The translations under genes were made by a program, and so were the position numbers. A DNA stretch of 64,000 nt, taken from the NCBI GenBank assembly GCA_934047225.1, contig CAKOHE010000061.1:186001-250000 (forward strand), written 5' to 3'. The first letter of the stretch is position 1; every line of letters begins with the position of its first letter. This DNA is from Ypsolopha sequella (lineage: Eukaryota > Arthropoda > Insecta > Lepidoptera > Ypsolophidae). The notes under the pieces are model-generated. The model did no database searches, had not been told where the DNA came from, and was given only the letters and a program-made list of their open reading frames with translations. Below are positions 43,410-55,578 of this stretch, piece after piece.

Positions 43410-43423
43410 GGTTATGTGCCCAG
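43410..43423 (+). other. Copia primer-binding site
   Basis: GGTTATGTGCCCAG resembles the copia primer site that pairs with an internal part of initiator tRNA-Met rather than its 3' end. Confidence 0.65.
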
Positions 43424-43531
43424 GAAGCTCTGCAAAACCAAGGAATAGAGAAATCAACACGGAATTATAGTTTTTTCTATCGCCACCGCGCCACGCGCCA
43501 CCGTGAGCAAAGGCAAGCCAATTTTTTCAAA

Positions 43532-44320
43532 ATGGATTCCACTGTTCGCATGGAAAGATTTGAAGGGAATAATTTCCGCCAGTGGAAATTCCAAATAAAG
43601 TGTGCTTTACAAGGAAAAGGTTTGGATATAAATACGCCACGACCAGAAAAAGGAGATGCAACTTGGTTGCAGAATGATGGCATGGTGAAAACAATAATCA
43701 CGTTAGCCATTGCTTTGGACCAAATAACGCTAATTGAAAACTGTGATACTGCGTTGGAAATCATGAAGAAATTAGAATCTATTTACGAAGCTTGTTCCGA
43801 TATGAATAAAATGGTAATCCAAGAAAAGTTTTACAAGTATCAACTCGATCCGCGTGACAACATGGCACAACATGTGGCAAAGATTGAAAATTTGGCCAAA
43901 CAGCTCAAAGAAAGTGGAGAGGTAATCAGCTCCAACGCTATCATAACCAAAGTGTTGGCAACATTACCAAGCAAGTACAGATCACTTCGGCAAGCATGGT
44001 TATCGCTTGATCCGAAGGAGCAGACAATTTATAACCTTACAGCTCGTTTGAGGGATGAAGAAAACAGTCTTGCTGTAGAAGAAGAGACTGAGACTGCATT
44101 CTTAGTTGCCAGGAACAAGATAAGGAATCAGTCTTCCTATCAGAAAAATGCCGGCCAAAGTTCTGCTAGTACAACTGCAACAAACGTGGGCACTTTGCTA
44201 GCCAGTGCCGGGCACCTAGAAAACCTAAAAGAAAACCCCATGAAGACTCAGACAAAATGTTGGCATTTAATGTTGAAGAGCCATGTTTACATGGTGGTGC
44301 AGAAGCTGAAGTTTGGATAA
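43532..44320 (+). pseudogene. Copia gag, with frame break
   Basis: The start AAAATGG gives MDSTVRMERFEGNNFRQWKF, the usual opening of copia gag (UBN2/DUF4219 type), followed by a capsid-like body (VLATLPSKYRSL near residue 147). The zinc knuckle is split: the GHFASQC half lies in the frame one base back from the gag body, starting near 44180. The protease frame continues from there. Copia elements normally have one fused ORF, so this is probably a small deletion, though programmed shifting is not excluded. Confidence 0.8.
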
Positions 44321-45503
44321 TGGACAGTGGTGCTTCCTCACACATGACGTTTCGAAGAGAACTATTCTGTGAATTTCAAGTGTGTGACAAAAGCTTGAGT
44401 CTCGGTAACCAACAGACTGTTGAGGTGCTCGGAACGGGAAAGATCATCATGGAAAAGTGTGTTCGTGGACAGTGGGAAACTTGCACGCTAGAAAATGTAC
44501 TTTATGTGCCTAAACTAAGAAGAAACCTGTTTTCAGAGGGAGCAGTGATGCGAAAAGGTTACAAAATTGTGAAAGTGTCAAATGAAGCTCTTATTAACAA
44601 GGACAATGACAGTTTAGTAATGTGTGCCAAGTTGAAAAGCAATAACCTATATGAGCTCTGTATAAAAACACCTGTCAGTGAATCATGTAATCTTGTACAA
44701 AGTGACCTCAAGACCTGGCATGAGAGGTTGGGGCATGTGAACTTGAAGGAGATTCGGAACATGTGTGACCAAGGTGTTGTTGAGGGACTGAATATTACTG
44801 AAAAAACGCCTAATTTCATCTGTGAAGCATGTGCCTATGGCAAATAGACTCGTTTGTCTTTTCATAAGTCTGTTAGAGGAGAAATACAGCCGGGAGACCT
44901 CGTCTACAGCGATGTCTGTGGTCCCATGAGTCATCCGTCAGTACAAGGTATGAGATATTTTGTGCTTTTCAAGGATGCTGCATCTAGTTACAGATATGTT
45001 TACATTTTAAAGAATAAGAGTGATGTTCTTGAGTGTTTTAAGAAATATAATGCTATTGTGAAGAATAAATACTTGCATAGTGTCAGAACTCTGCACACGG
45101 ACAACGGAAAAGAGTATGTGAATAACTCTTTTAGAGAGTATCTGAATCGTGAAGGAATAATACATGAGCTAACTGCTCCGTACACCCCAGAGCAGAATGG
45201 GCGTGCAGAGAGAGAACTCCGCACGATAGTTGAAAGTGCAAGATCAATGTTGTATGCTCGTGACATCCCAATGAACTTATGGGCTGAAGCAGTTACCTGT
45301 GCCGTGTACATATTAAATAGAACATCCTCAAGTCAGACACCAAATAAATCTCCATCTGAAATATGGAATGGTGTGAAGCCAAGTGTATGTCACATTAAAG
45401 TATTTGGTAGTGAAGGTTATGTACATATACCTGACCAGCTGAGAACTAAGTTGGATAAGAAAAGTGTAAAGATGATACTGGTTGGATATGATAACACCAA
45501 CTA
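44180..45503 (+). pseudogene. Copia protease and integrase, with TAG and MITE insertion
   Basis: Protease DSGASSHM lies near 44325. The integrase zinc-binding region follows (WHERLGHVNLKEIRN, then CEACAYGK). An in-frame TAG at 44845-44847 stands where the family usually has Gln. Downstream are the DDE residues in SDVCGP (near 44910), HTDNGKEY (near 45097) and NGRAERELR (near 45200). Translation ends at 45502 only because a DNA element is inserted; the frame resumes at 46241. Confidence 0.88.
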
Positions 45504-46240
45504 AACTCCGGCCGTTCATTCGAGAGAATGGTGACGTTTGCAAATGTCAGGGGCTAAAACCTTTTTTTTTACTTTTTGCATTTCAATATTTTATATTTAT
45601 CATGATGATTTTAGGGTAGATTGTATATCGTTAAAAGGTCCCATTTGTTAATATAAAGCATTTTTGTCGTATATATTTTATGTCTTAGTGCCAGTCAACC
45701 AAATAAAATGTAAATTTCGATAAAAAAAACTACCTACTAAAATAACGAAAATTTAAAAAATAATTACAAATCAAATAATTTAATACACAAACACGGATCG
45801 CATATATACATATAATATTCGAGGACAAAGATAGAAGCCGAATGAAGTTATTTGTTTAATCAATAAAATGTGTCAAGTTATTTCTGTCAAATCAGCAATC
45901 ATAATGCCTGCAGTATGAATCCTCGACTTTTTGAATCGACATTTCAGAAAAAGGTTTATAATATCTGCGGTGTAAGGCAGTGTTGTCGTATTATAAAACT
46001 GATATACCTTACCAAATAATAAGATCGTATATATATTCTATTCCAGGGTTTTTATTTATAAAAAAAGTTTAAATAAACATGATTTCGATTTATTTCGTCC
46101 CATTTGTTGTACCGTTGATATTTTTTTAACGTGCCTTTATTTATTTTTGTCGTGAAGAAGCTTTTGTTGACTTGTCGTATTTTTTTGAGATATCGCCACA
46201 CTCCATCTGTCATCATTCTCTCGAATTAACGGCAGCAGTT
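45504..46240. mobile_element. 737-bp TA-inserting MITE inside copia integrase
   Basis: AACTCCGGCCGTTCATTCGA at the left and its near complement at the right form 27-bp terminal inverted repeats with three mismatches. TA stands on both sides (45502-45503, 46241-46242). Removing the element and one TA restores the copia reading frame, which fixes the borders. TA duplication suggests the Tc1/mariner group. The interior has no transposase ORF. Confidence 0.92.
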
Positions 46241-46547
46241 TACAGAATGTATAATCCTGTGACTCATCAGATAAAGGTTTCCAGGAATGTGATTTTTGAT
46301 GAGGCAAAGAGCCCTGAAATAAGGAAAAACATCATTCAAATTTCCACTGGACCTGAGAATCAAGAAGACTTACCTTTGCCCGGAGAGGATGATGCTCCTA
46401 TTGGTTATGAGGAACCAAAACTGGTTGAACCAAATGACACAATTGAGAACACGAGTGATAACAGTACATCGAGTAACAATGAATTGGATGAAACTTATGA
46501 GCCATCACAGATTATTGAGAATATAGAACCACGCAACATAAACTTAA
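46241..46547 (+). pseudogene. Copia pol, linker between integrase and RT
   Basis: It continues the integrase frame (RMYNPVTHQIKVSRNVIFDE) with an acidic, Asn/Ser-rich linker, as is usual between copia integrase and reverse transcriptase. It is cut at 46547 by the next inserted element. Confidence 0.85.
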
Positions 46548-49500
46548 GGCTCCAGTCCCCTAAAAATCAGTATTCTTGCAGAATTATCAGAAAAGAAAGA
46601 TTTTATTTTAGTTAGTAAGAAAGCAATAAATAAAATACATTTTACGTTAATTTATAGTGTGGAATTTGAAGATTTCAAAACTTATTTTTTCATTTACTTT
46701 GGTGCTACTTTTAATAGGTTTTTTAGGCTTAAAACATACCTTTATTTATGTTCTACGCGTTGAGAGTCTCATTCATGCACACGTCACGTAAAAATTATGA
46801 CAAAAACAAGAAATATATTCAGGTAACATTTATTCCCATATCTTCAACAATAATCTTACCTGGTTACTTTTTTGGATAATACTTTAGTTTTCTTATTTCG
46901 AGTGCTTTAAATAGTTGTGATTTCATGAATTCAACCACTGATAAAATATTTTTTTTTCTACTAGAAAACTATCGTTTAGCGTAGTCAAATTTAAAACACG
47001 TAGAATAGAACTATTAATAAGTGAAATAACAAAAAACGGTATTTAAAAAAATGTTTTAAGAACATTTATCAAATCGAAACTTAATGAGAGTTTAAAACAC
47101 AAAACGCGTCGATATTTCCCTCAGTTTCGCTGGGACATCGCAGCGTTCAGACGTGTGTTGTGTAGCTCGACGTCATTTTACCTCCCGCTCGCACGGTTAC
47201 TCCCTTTCCCTCGCGTAGATTCTTATGGAGAGGCGAACTGTATCATGAAAGTTGCTGTACTTGAATATTGCACTTATCATTTAATAAGTAAACAGCTATG
47301 GATAAAATATTTTTTGAATATTTTAAGAAATCCCTGTTTCGATAAAATAAAGTCTAATCTACGTCTGTCCGTATTTCACAGCATCATAACTTTAGCACCG
47401 TAAAGATAAAGACATGAAATTTGGCACAAAATAGCATTAATTTGCCTACATATTACATTGTAAAAAAAATATGAAAAATTTGAAATTGTTTAAAATATTT
47501 TCAAAACAAAAGTGAGAAAAATAAAAAATATCCTAAAAATACAATATGGGTATCAAACTGTAGACACTTAAACGGTGATTGTAAAAATATATACTTTTAC
47601 TATATTAACTGGCACTGGTTTTGTGAAATCTTTAAAAAAACTACAATAATGTGTATATCCGAAATCATAACTGACCAATAACCGGGAAAACTAAAGTGAT
47701 TTAAACATATAAAAAAGTAAAATAAATTAAAAAAAATATTTATAAAAATACAATATGGGTATCACATTGTAGGTATTAAAAAGCTTATTGTAATAATATA
47801 TAGTTTGGCTATATTTAATTGCATCTATTTCGAGAAATCCTTGAAACTCTATAGAAAAATGTATGTCCCCCCTCTTATCTCCAAAACTGGTGGACCGAAA
47901 AATATGAAAAAAATCATGGTAATATGCGTTTACGTAAGAAATACAGAAAAAATAAAGCGGTTGAGATATTCACGAAAAAAATTATAAAACTAAATTTATC
48001 ATCCACAATACGGAACCCTAAGTTCTGACTAGAGTCTGACTCGCACTTGACTCGGTATTTTTTTTCAAGATGTTTGCGGTAGGCCGTTTTTTGGGTGGTT
48101 TTAATTTAGTTTTCGGAGCTTTTATTACTACCCTTAATTTTTACCATAAGTATCCGGTTATCCGGATAATACATTATCCGTTATCCGGATAGTAAAAATC
48201 TGCGGATAATTGTATGCCCTAATTTGCTTAGATTAAGTTATGTCAATGTGTGTTAATTCGAAAACCCGTAAAGCCATATTTTAGAAGTTGTGGTCTAAAA
48301 AACCCACGGGGATGGCGTGACACAAATTTTATACCAGCACCGCTATCGCCACTTTTTGGAATAACTAAAGCCGAAGCTACATCCTTTTTATTACTTTACT
48401 TACTTTTCTTTAAAATATCTTAAAAAGCTATCGAAGTCACTAAAACCGACAGTCGAGATAACAACGTGCTCGACAATAATGCATCAAAACAAAAGAACGT
48501 ACCCAGCTGCGGTTCTTATCATTAAAACATCACATTTCTAAAACTATTTTTTTTTCCTTTTTTATTGCACCTTAGTCATAATCATGGACACACAAACTGA
48601 CAGACACTTAATTACCGTAAGAGTTTCTATTTTTGATATTATATTACTTAAGGCTGCGCCGAGCGTAGAACGATTAGACACCTCGCTTGTTCTCTCGTGG
48701 TCTTTTTTTATCGTGGTCGCGTTTATTGAATTTAACAGAAAAAATCGTATTTAATTTACCAGACAAAATTTAAAAAATGTGAAACGGCCCAGTTGTATTT
48801 TATAACGTTTGTGATTGTCTTGAATTGTGGTTGAGACCAAATTCGACAGTTAAGTTATTGAAATTACTAAAACCCCAATACCTTTTTTCGATTTTGGGCC
48901 TACTTTAGATAGATTTGTTTCTTACACCATAAGTTATTTTAAATATTTGCTGCAGCGGAGGTGTAGATACATTCTCTGTGATAATAAATATATATTTTAT
49001 TTATCTATCATTGAAATATTATTCAATAAATCAATTTAACAGTGACTGTCGTTTTAGATTATTTTGCTCGGCGCCCTCTTAAAGAACTGATTGTAATATG
49101 TGTGTGAGTATTAGGAATACATCATTTTAAATGTTTTCATTGTTACGATTTGATTATTAATTTTCTACATTTCCAAATTTTATAAAGGTATTTTTTATGT
49201 CAGGCATTAGTTAAATGAAAATCTTGATGAATAAAGAAATTTTCGGGCACAACTACACGCTTTTTAGGGCATGCAGGTTTCCTTAGAGCGATAGGGCTCA
49301 TCACGTTGAGACGTAATAATCATCAGAGAAACGCGGGTGTACTTATAGGCAAACGTATGGGTGGACTTATGACTTGCATCTCACAGTTCACACTCGGAAC
49401 ACCTCTTGACACCCCTTCGGTAAAAATCTGCAAATAATTGCATGACCTATAAAATGTATTGTGTCTAAATACTAATCACTCTTACTGCTACCAATAACCC

Positions 49501-49767
49501 ATCTATTTCAGGTAGATTTACTTTTGTTTATTTTGCTTTTGCAAATTCATTTTGTTTGTTCCGATAAACAAACCAAACTTTGTAAATTACCGTTACTTGA
49601 ATAATTAAAAATCTTCACATGTCAAATTTTAAGTAATTGTACACTCATTTAGCGAAGTAGAGCAACATTCAGGTGCGGTCTCTAACATCTTAATGCAGCG
49701 GGGGGAGCGCCACTTCTAAAGCCTCAGGTAAGATGAAAGCGAAATGTTGCAAGGAGAGTCTGGGGCC
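46548..49767. mobile_element. 3.2-kb nested DNA element with TTAA/CTTAAG target duplication
   Basis: Copia sequence stops at CTTAAG (46543-46548) and resumes at CTTAAG (49767-49772), with the same codons on both sides. The ends GGCTCCAGTCCCC and, on the other strand, GGCCCCAGACTCTCC form short imperfect inverted repeats. The duplication may be TTAA (as in piggyBac) or the 6-bp CTTAAG; piggyBac ends normally begin CC, so the class is open. No transposase was found. Inside are a minus-strand GGGTTCCGTACC-family piece (47990-48055), repeated ATCCGGATAA motifs near 48150-48190, and a dispersed repeat at 49240-49420, so it may be composite. Confidence 0.8.
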
Positions 49768-50560
49768 TTAAGACCAAGAATTAATAGAGGGTATGAAGCT
49801 AATCTGGTTGAGCTAAACATCCCATTGACATATGAACAAGCGATAAATGGTTATGAGAAAGAAAAATGGTTGATGGCTGTCGAAGAGGAACTTCAAGCAC
49901 ATGAGGAGAATAAGACTTGGTCTGTAGTTGAGAAAACAGACCAGAGAACCATAACTACAAAATGGGTTTTTGATATTAAAAGAAATCAAGATGGTAAAGT
50001 GGACAGATTTAAGGCTCGTCTATGTGCTCGTGGATTTACCCAAATAAAAGGTTTAGATTATGATGAAACTTTTTCACCTACTACCAGGTATGATTCAATA
50101 AGAATCTTGTTAAGTTTAGCTGCAAGTAACAAATTATTTATTAGACAGTTTGATGTAAAAACTGCTTTTCTTTATGGGGAATTAAAAGAGGAAATTTTCA
50201 TTGAAGTTCCAGAGGGAGTAAAATTACCTAAAAATACAATTTGAAAATTAAATAAGTGTTTATATGGACTGAAACAGTCTTCTAGGTGCTGGAATAAAAA
50301 GTTTACAGATTTCCTGTTTCAAAACCTAGGATTTGTTCAATCTCAAGCTGACAATTGTGTTTTTGTTGGAATTTTTGAAAGTGTAAAAGTATTATTAGTA
50401 ATATATGTCGATGATGCCCTTATTATGTCAGAAAATGACGCAGTTTTGTGTAAAATCATAGATTCTTTGAAACAAAGCTTTAAAATAAAAGAATTAGAAT
50501 TAAATTGTTTTGTTGGAATGGAAATAGCTAGATGTGATGACTGTATTTACATTCACAAAA
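49768..50560 (+). pseudogene. Copia reverse transcriptase, with TGA and frameshift
   Basis: It carries EKEKWLMAVEEE, TKWVFDIKRNQDG, FKARLCARGF, FSPTTRYDSIR and FDVKTAFLYGEL, the standard RVT_2 blocks. TGA at 50242-50244 replaces a residue just before KLNKCLYGLKQSSR. The catalytic YVDD is intact at 50404-50415. Near 50557 one base appears lost, shifting the rest to another frame. Confidence 0.9.
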
Positions 50561-51329
50561 GTCTTATATTGAACAGATAATAAAACGGTTCAACATGTGT
50601 AATGCTAATCCTAGCTGTACTCCAGCTGATGTAAATGTTGTTATAACTAAAAATCAAGACAATCATGTTGTGGTTGATTTTCCATATAGAGAAGCTATTG
50701 GGTCACTGCTGTTTTTAGCTTCTGTATCGAGACCAGATATCTCATATGCTGTCAATCTTTTAAGCAGATATATAAACAATCCAAGTCAAGATCATGTAAA
50801 TGCATTAAAGAGAATTATAAGATATTTAATTAATAGTAAAGATCTGTGTATAATGTATAAAAGTCAAAGAGACTTAGTTGGGTATTCAGATTCAGATTTT
50901 GCAGGAGATTTGGATAGTAGAAAGTCAACAACAGGCTACATTTTCTTTTTGAATGGGGGACCAATCACATGGTCTAGTCAGAAACAACAAACAATTGCTT
51001 TATCAACCACAGAAGCCGAGTTTATGGCTGCCTGTGAGGCATCAAAAGAAATTTTGTGGCTTAAACAATTTTTGATAGATATTGACTCTGTGCAGTATTG
51101 TATAACATTGCATGTTGATAACCAGAGTGCGATAAAATTAATTCACAACAATATGTTCCATAAACGCACTAAACATATTGATATCAAATATAAATTTATT
51201 AGAGAGAAAGTGGAGCAGGATCACTTTTTAATTAAATATATTGAGAGTGCTAAGCAGCTAGCAGATATTTTGACTAAAGCTCTGCCGGCTAATAAATTTC
51301 TATCACTTAGAGAGCAAATAATTGTATAG
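50557..51329 (+). pseudogene. Copia RT thumb and RNase H
   Basis: After the frameshift the frame reads KRFNMCNANP, SLLFLASVSRPDISYAVN, YSDSDFAGDLDSRKSTTGYI, ALSTTEAEFMAACEA and VDNQSAIKLIHN, ending KYIESAKQLADILTKALP. These are the usual copia RNase H landmarks with D, E and D present. The stop TAG lies 81 bp before the right LTR. Confidence 0.9.
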
Positions 51330-51402
51330 AACGTTTCATTTAAAGAGAATGTAATATTTTCTTGTTTTGGTATTTTTGTCTTGTATTTTTATTATAAAAT
51401 TT

Positions 51403-51410
51403 AGAGGGAG
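51403..51410 (+). other. Copia polypurine tract
   Basis: AGAGGGAG directly precedes the TGTTA of the right LTR. Confidence 0.75.
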
Positions 51411-51636
51411 TGTTAAGAATGAAATTTTATATCTAGGCATTATAGATTTAAGTATCCTTTGCCTCTCTCCACTGTCAGATAAAAGAAAACTTTTTGGTTC
51501 CTTTTCCGGCCGCTTGGTGCGCTCTCTTGCTTTTTGCTATTATTGTGTGGTACATGTGTTCCTGTTTGATAAATACATTTAACGAGAAATTCCTGGTATT
51601 TTCATCAATATCCCTGCAAGAATCCTAACAGTTAAT
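51411..51636 (+). repeat. Copia 3' LTR
   Basis: It is identical to 43183-43408 except for one A/G change in the AACGARAAATTCC motif. Confidence 0.88.
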
Positions 51637-51823
51637 AGATAGTAATAACATTTGTACATGATTTACAACTCTGGTTTACTTTAGATTCGTATTTGTTTGA
51701 GAATTTTATCAATGATTAGTGACATTGAAAATAAAATAAAATAGATTACATTTAAACAAATTTACCTGGAAAGCCTTTTAAGGGTTTTCATTTTGTTTCT
51801 GAAAAATAGGTGTCTCAATTGAT

Positions 51824-52172
51824 GGCGACACAAAGTCTAGACAGACGTTCGAATTAGGCGCCATGAAGTCTAGACAGGCTGTATCACGTGACCACATGTA
51901 GCGTCATTCAAGGAAACTTATGAAAAATTTAATAGGCTGATGTAGCTTGACGAGTTTACCTTTATAAAAGGAGGGTTCTGTAAATGTTAATTTTAAAGGG
52001 GAATCTGTTGGGTTGTTCATTTATTTCTGATGAATATTTTATTGTTATTTTTATGTTTAATTCCTAGGTTTCAACATTTTATCCTTATTATCAAGATGTT
52101 TTCTTCCCATTAATCATTGTTAAATATGAATGTTTTATAAAACGGGCAATTGAAGCGAGTTCATGTCTATTC
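51824..52172 (+). repeat. Dispersed repeat D, right copy
   Basis: It matches 42839-43140 well in its first half; its second half diverges. It has an extra AAGTCTAGACAGACG near its start. Confidence 0.8.
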
Positions 52173-52230
52173 AAGTGATAGAGTGAGTGCATGTATGTAA
52201 GTATGTGTATGTGAAGGAGCGTTGGTATAA

Positions 52231-52756
52231 CAACAAAACTCGCGCACAAAGGGTTCCTTACCACCACACAATACGGGTACGGAACCCCAAAAACATGGTA
52301 AATATTAAAGACCAACTTTACTTGACACTGACGATCTATGAAACTATGTATATACATATAAATATGTACCTAAAGGGTCTAATTAAGTTGGACATTGATA
52401 ACTGCCTAAATATATAAATATATGTAATTTTCAGATTTTTTTCTGTGTGTGCTATAAGACCTACCTGTGAACTAAATTTAAATTTTTTAAGTCAATGAAA
52501 AGCGCCTTCTATTTTTTGATTCCCTTGCGAGTGACAAAAGTTTGTTTGAAATTGATTATGTAAAGTGCAATAACTTTTTTTCGCGTCGAGTTGATTTTTT
52601 ACAGCACCATGGGGCCGTTGACTTCGTAGGAATTATCAGTTTCAACTTGATATGTCATACGGGGCCCGAGCAAAAGGATCGTGACATACAGACAGACGGA
52701 CAACAAAGTGATCCTATAAGGGTTCCGTTCTTTTTCGAGGAACGGAACCCTAAATA
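52231..52756 (+). repeat. GGGTTCCGTACC-family repeat, long form
   Basis: It is the same long form as 18850-19298: ACTCGCGCACAAAGGGTTCC, CTTTACTTGACACTGACGAT, ACGGGGCCCGAGCAA, ending AACGGAACCCTAAAT. Confidence 0.75.
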
Positions 52757-53739
52757 GGGTGGTATCATTGCAAAGCAGACGATATTTATGAGAAAATAAA
52801 ATGATTTAATTGTATCACGAGTATTATTATTGTATCCAATTTCATCAAAGCCCACATTAGCTACAGTATAGCAAACGTGCAAATATTCCTTATTGCCATA
52901 TCGGAGACATTTTACGTGGCACAGTACTGACGAACGTGTACTTGCGCCAGAGGTTTAATCAGTTAATATCACGCATAAGTATTTAGTTGTACACATTATT
53001 TGTCGTAAGATTATTTTGAATATTTTATTCATTAATTCTCGCCATTTCCACAGTGCCCGAAAAGCGTGTTTAACAGCATGTTTTTCACATTTTAACGCCT
53101 CATTAATACATTATAGTTGATGCCGATGTGGAGGTACCACCCTTACTTGCAAACTCCCTCCCCTCCCCCCCCCCGAACCCAACTAACACACAAGCTGCTT
53201 AAATAGCCTTTGGCCAGCCTGAATGCTGTATAATAGCTGTACAAGGGCTTTATTGTTATTCTTAAGCTGTAAAGCAGCGTATTTAAAAGTTCTTCAACAG
53301 GCAGGTCGTACAGTAGCCATAAAAAGGTAACTTTTATGCCCAAGGAAATACAGAGGCGTGTTATAGAGCTATTGCATCTGCCTAAGAAGTAAAGTAGTGT
53401 TATAAATACCTATTATAACACTCTGTGATCTAAAAGAGATCTTTCATAGGTAAAAGTGTTTGAATGGAGTTATAAGCTTCTTTTAAAACGCTTTAGGGTA
53501 TATAATACACAGGTGCCGGTCATTTTGACCCACCACGGCGATGTACATGTACGTGTTAATATTATTTTTTTTTTGTTATAAATAGCCTCATAAAATATTT
53601 TATTTTTCTTAAATATGTTAAAATATTACATTGGCGATCAAATTGTTAGATGTACGACAATCAGCAAAACAATTTAATAAAAATAGTGCACTATTACATT
53701 AGCAGCAAGCATCTGGCTACTTTTTATTCACATACGTCG
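52757..53739. other. Non-coding spacer
   Basis: No gene is recognised. A C-rich run (CCCTCCCCTCCCCCCCCCCG) lies near 53157. Confidence 0.35.
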
Positions 53740-53744
53740 GTTTG

Positions 53745-54245
53745 CAGTTTTTTGACCTGTCGAAAAGCTTTGTAGAGAGCATTGGAAATTATTCTGACCA
53801 GCTTTCTCAGTTTGACTTTAGAAAAGGTATGAGCACTATTAACAATTTATCTATTTTAACGACTGATATTCATATTGATTTCAAAACCTACATATTATTG
53901 CTGCATATGATAACGTAGGTACTTATTCCTGTCCTCAAACAAAAATAAGGTCTCTTGGGTAGCCCAGGGATGTTAGTTCGCCTCATATGCAGTATTTTGA
54001 TGGATAGAAATATCATAATAAGAAGCCAAAACTCTTTATTACCACCCAGAAAGGTTTGGTAAGGTCTTCCTCAAGGTTCCGTTCTTAGCCATCTGTTATA
54101 TAGCTTATACACTAAACTTATGATTTAGAATGTCTTACAATATGCAGATGATTTAACCTTGTATTTTTCTGTAGATTGTATAGATGAGGATTCTAGTCGT
54201 TTAAACTTTGCTTTTGTGCAGCACAGCCTTACGATAGCTCAGTGG
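53745..54245 (+). pseudogene. LINE reverse transcriptase relic
   Basis: DLSKAF near 53757, LPQGSVLSHLLYSLYT near 54075 and YADDLTLYFS near 54142, then LTIAQW, follow the block order of a Jockey/I-group reverse transcriptase. Several frameshifts and stops interrupt it. Confidence 0.7.
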
Positions 54246-54439
54246 GTCGGGCCGTACTGCACTATAATAGATTGCCGGGTTGTGATTGATTGTAATTTTT
54301 TAACATGAAATTTTAATAATAAATATAAAAACTTTCCCTTTTATATTATTTACTGCTGCGGCTCGATTATACCACTACCTTATTAGCAAACCCACCCGAG
54401 TTAAGTTATTCGGGGAGAATAAGAGGACAGCTCTCAAAC

Positions 54440-54690
54440 AGGCACAACCAGGTAGCCCACAATGTCTAAGACCGTTATAGCTGGGCGTTAAACAAAACAG
54501 ACTGGTGACGGGCAGTGGTGTCACTAATGCGAGAGTTTTGGCACCGTGCTCACCAACCCGCCTGCCCAGCGTGTGAGTATGATGGGCATCACTTCCTCTT
54601 GGACCACCAAGAGAGGCGAAATCTTGGAAAGGCCTATGTCCAGCAATGTACGAAGACAGGCTGATGCATAGATTGACTTCTGCTGATTGA
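54440..54690 (+). pseudogene. RTE-type LINE 3' tail
   Basis: CTTGGAAAGGCCTATGTCCAG then ACAGGCTGATG encodes the ending LGKAYVQQC and runs into the tail typical of a lepidopteran RTE-like LINE. The upstream coding region is missing. Confidence 0.55.
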
Positions 54691-55296
54691 TTAACACATG
54701 GAATATGACATAATCATCAAATTTATTTGATGAATTGCAATGGTACAAACAAAATTCACATGAAATCATAGGCGTTTTTCACACAAATTTTAGCTAAACT
54801 GCCGGATTATATAATAAGATAAAGTGCTTGCACACACCATTGATTGTTCTTATCGACCTAGAAACCAAATAAAAGTTACCAATACTGGTGAAAATGCTGA
54901 AAAAACTTGCATAAAACTTAGTAAATATTTTAGAGCGCATCTAAATAGGTGCAACCTAAATTTTCCTAATATTAGAGCTGTCAACCCAATTTAACGCTCT
55001 AATTTGTTGCTTCAGAATACCAAAAACGCTAAAAACCCTTAAGTTGAATTGCTTTAGTGCTGTCATCGTAAATTTAGTTACAATTTCAATTTGACGTTTC
55101 TAAACGCCAGCTTCAGAATACCTAAAAATTTTAAGTCATGGAAACTTAATTTTAGAGCACTTTTTATAAACGTCAGTTTAGGGCACTTGCTTCAGAATAG
55201 GGGTCATTGTGTTGTTAAATATGTGTGTGAATGTACAAAAAGTGTAATAAACAAATAAATAAAATAAGTCCCTAATACTACAAGTTTCTATTTCAG
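54691..55296. other. Spacer, possibly intronic
   Basis: AT-rich, with a CAAATAAATAAAATAAG tail near 55250. No coding frame is seen. Confidence 0.35.
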
Positions 55297-55328
55297 AGTT
55301 ACAAGCTAAAATCGATGCCGTGAAATGA
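55297..55328 (+). CDS. Possible terminal exon of a plus-strand host gene
   Basis: A strong acceptor AGTTTCTATTTCAG is followed by AG then codons reading LQAKIDAVK and a TGA. AATAAA at 55389-55394 could serve as a poly(A) signal. The exon is very short and no upstream exon was found, so the case rests on the acceptor and the poly(A) signal alone. If real, the gene is tail-to-tail with the minus-strand gene ending at 55579. Confidence 0.35.
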
Positions 55329-55578
55329 AAACATTTTCTATAATTTTACATGTGATTTGTATTTTATACTTCATGCTATTTATAACATAATAAATATTAC
55401 CTTATTGCAAAACCATCTTGATTATTACTAAATATACGTTATTTACAGATAAATTATCTCTTAAACTAACTTAAATAATACTCGTTTTAAAAGTGATATA
55501 ACAAAGCTTCTACACCCATTACCCAAACAATTTAAAGCTCTACACGTATAAAAATAGAGTTGCAATTCGTCACCTACT

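Larger units (their letters stand above)
43183..51636 (+). mobile_element. Ty1/copia retrotransposon, inactivated, with two nested insertions
   Basis: LTRs of about 220-226 bp differ at one base. AGATAG stands before the left LTR (43177-43182) and after the right one (51637-51642), a likely target duplication. The coding region has gag, protease, integrase, reverse transcriptase and RNase H in copia order (integrase before RT). It is broken by TAG at 44845, TGA at 50242, a frame break in gag near 44175 and another near 50557, and by DNA elements at 45504-46240 and about 46548-49767. Without these the element is about 4.5 kb. Confidence 0.93.

Noticed and set aside
47155..47403. 82-codon ORF inside the nested 3.2-kb element
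   Set aside because: No transposase motif or other domain seen.
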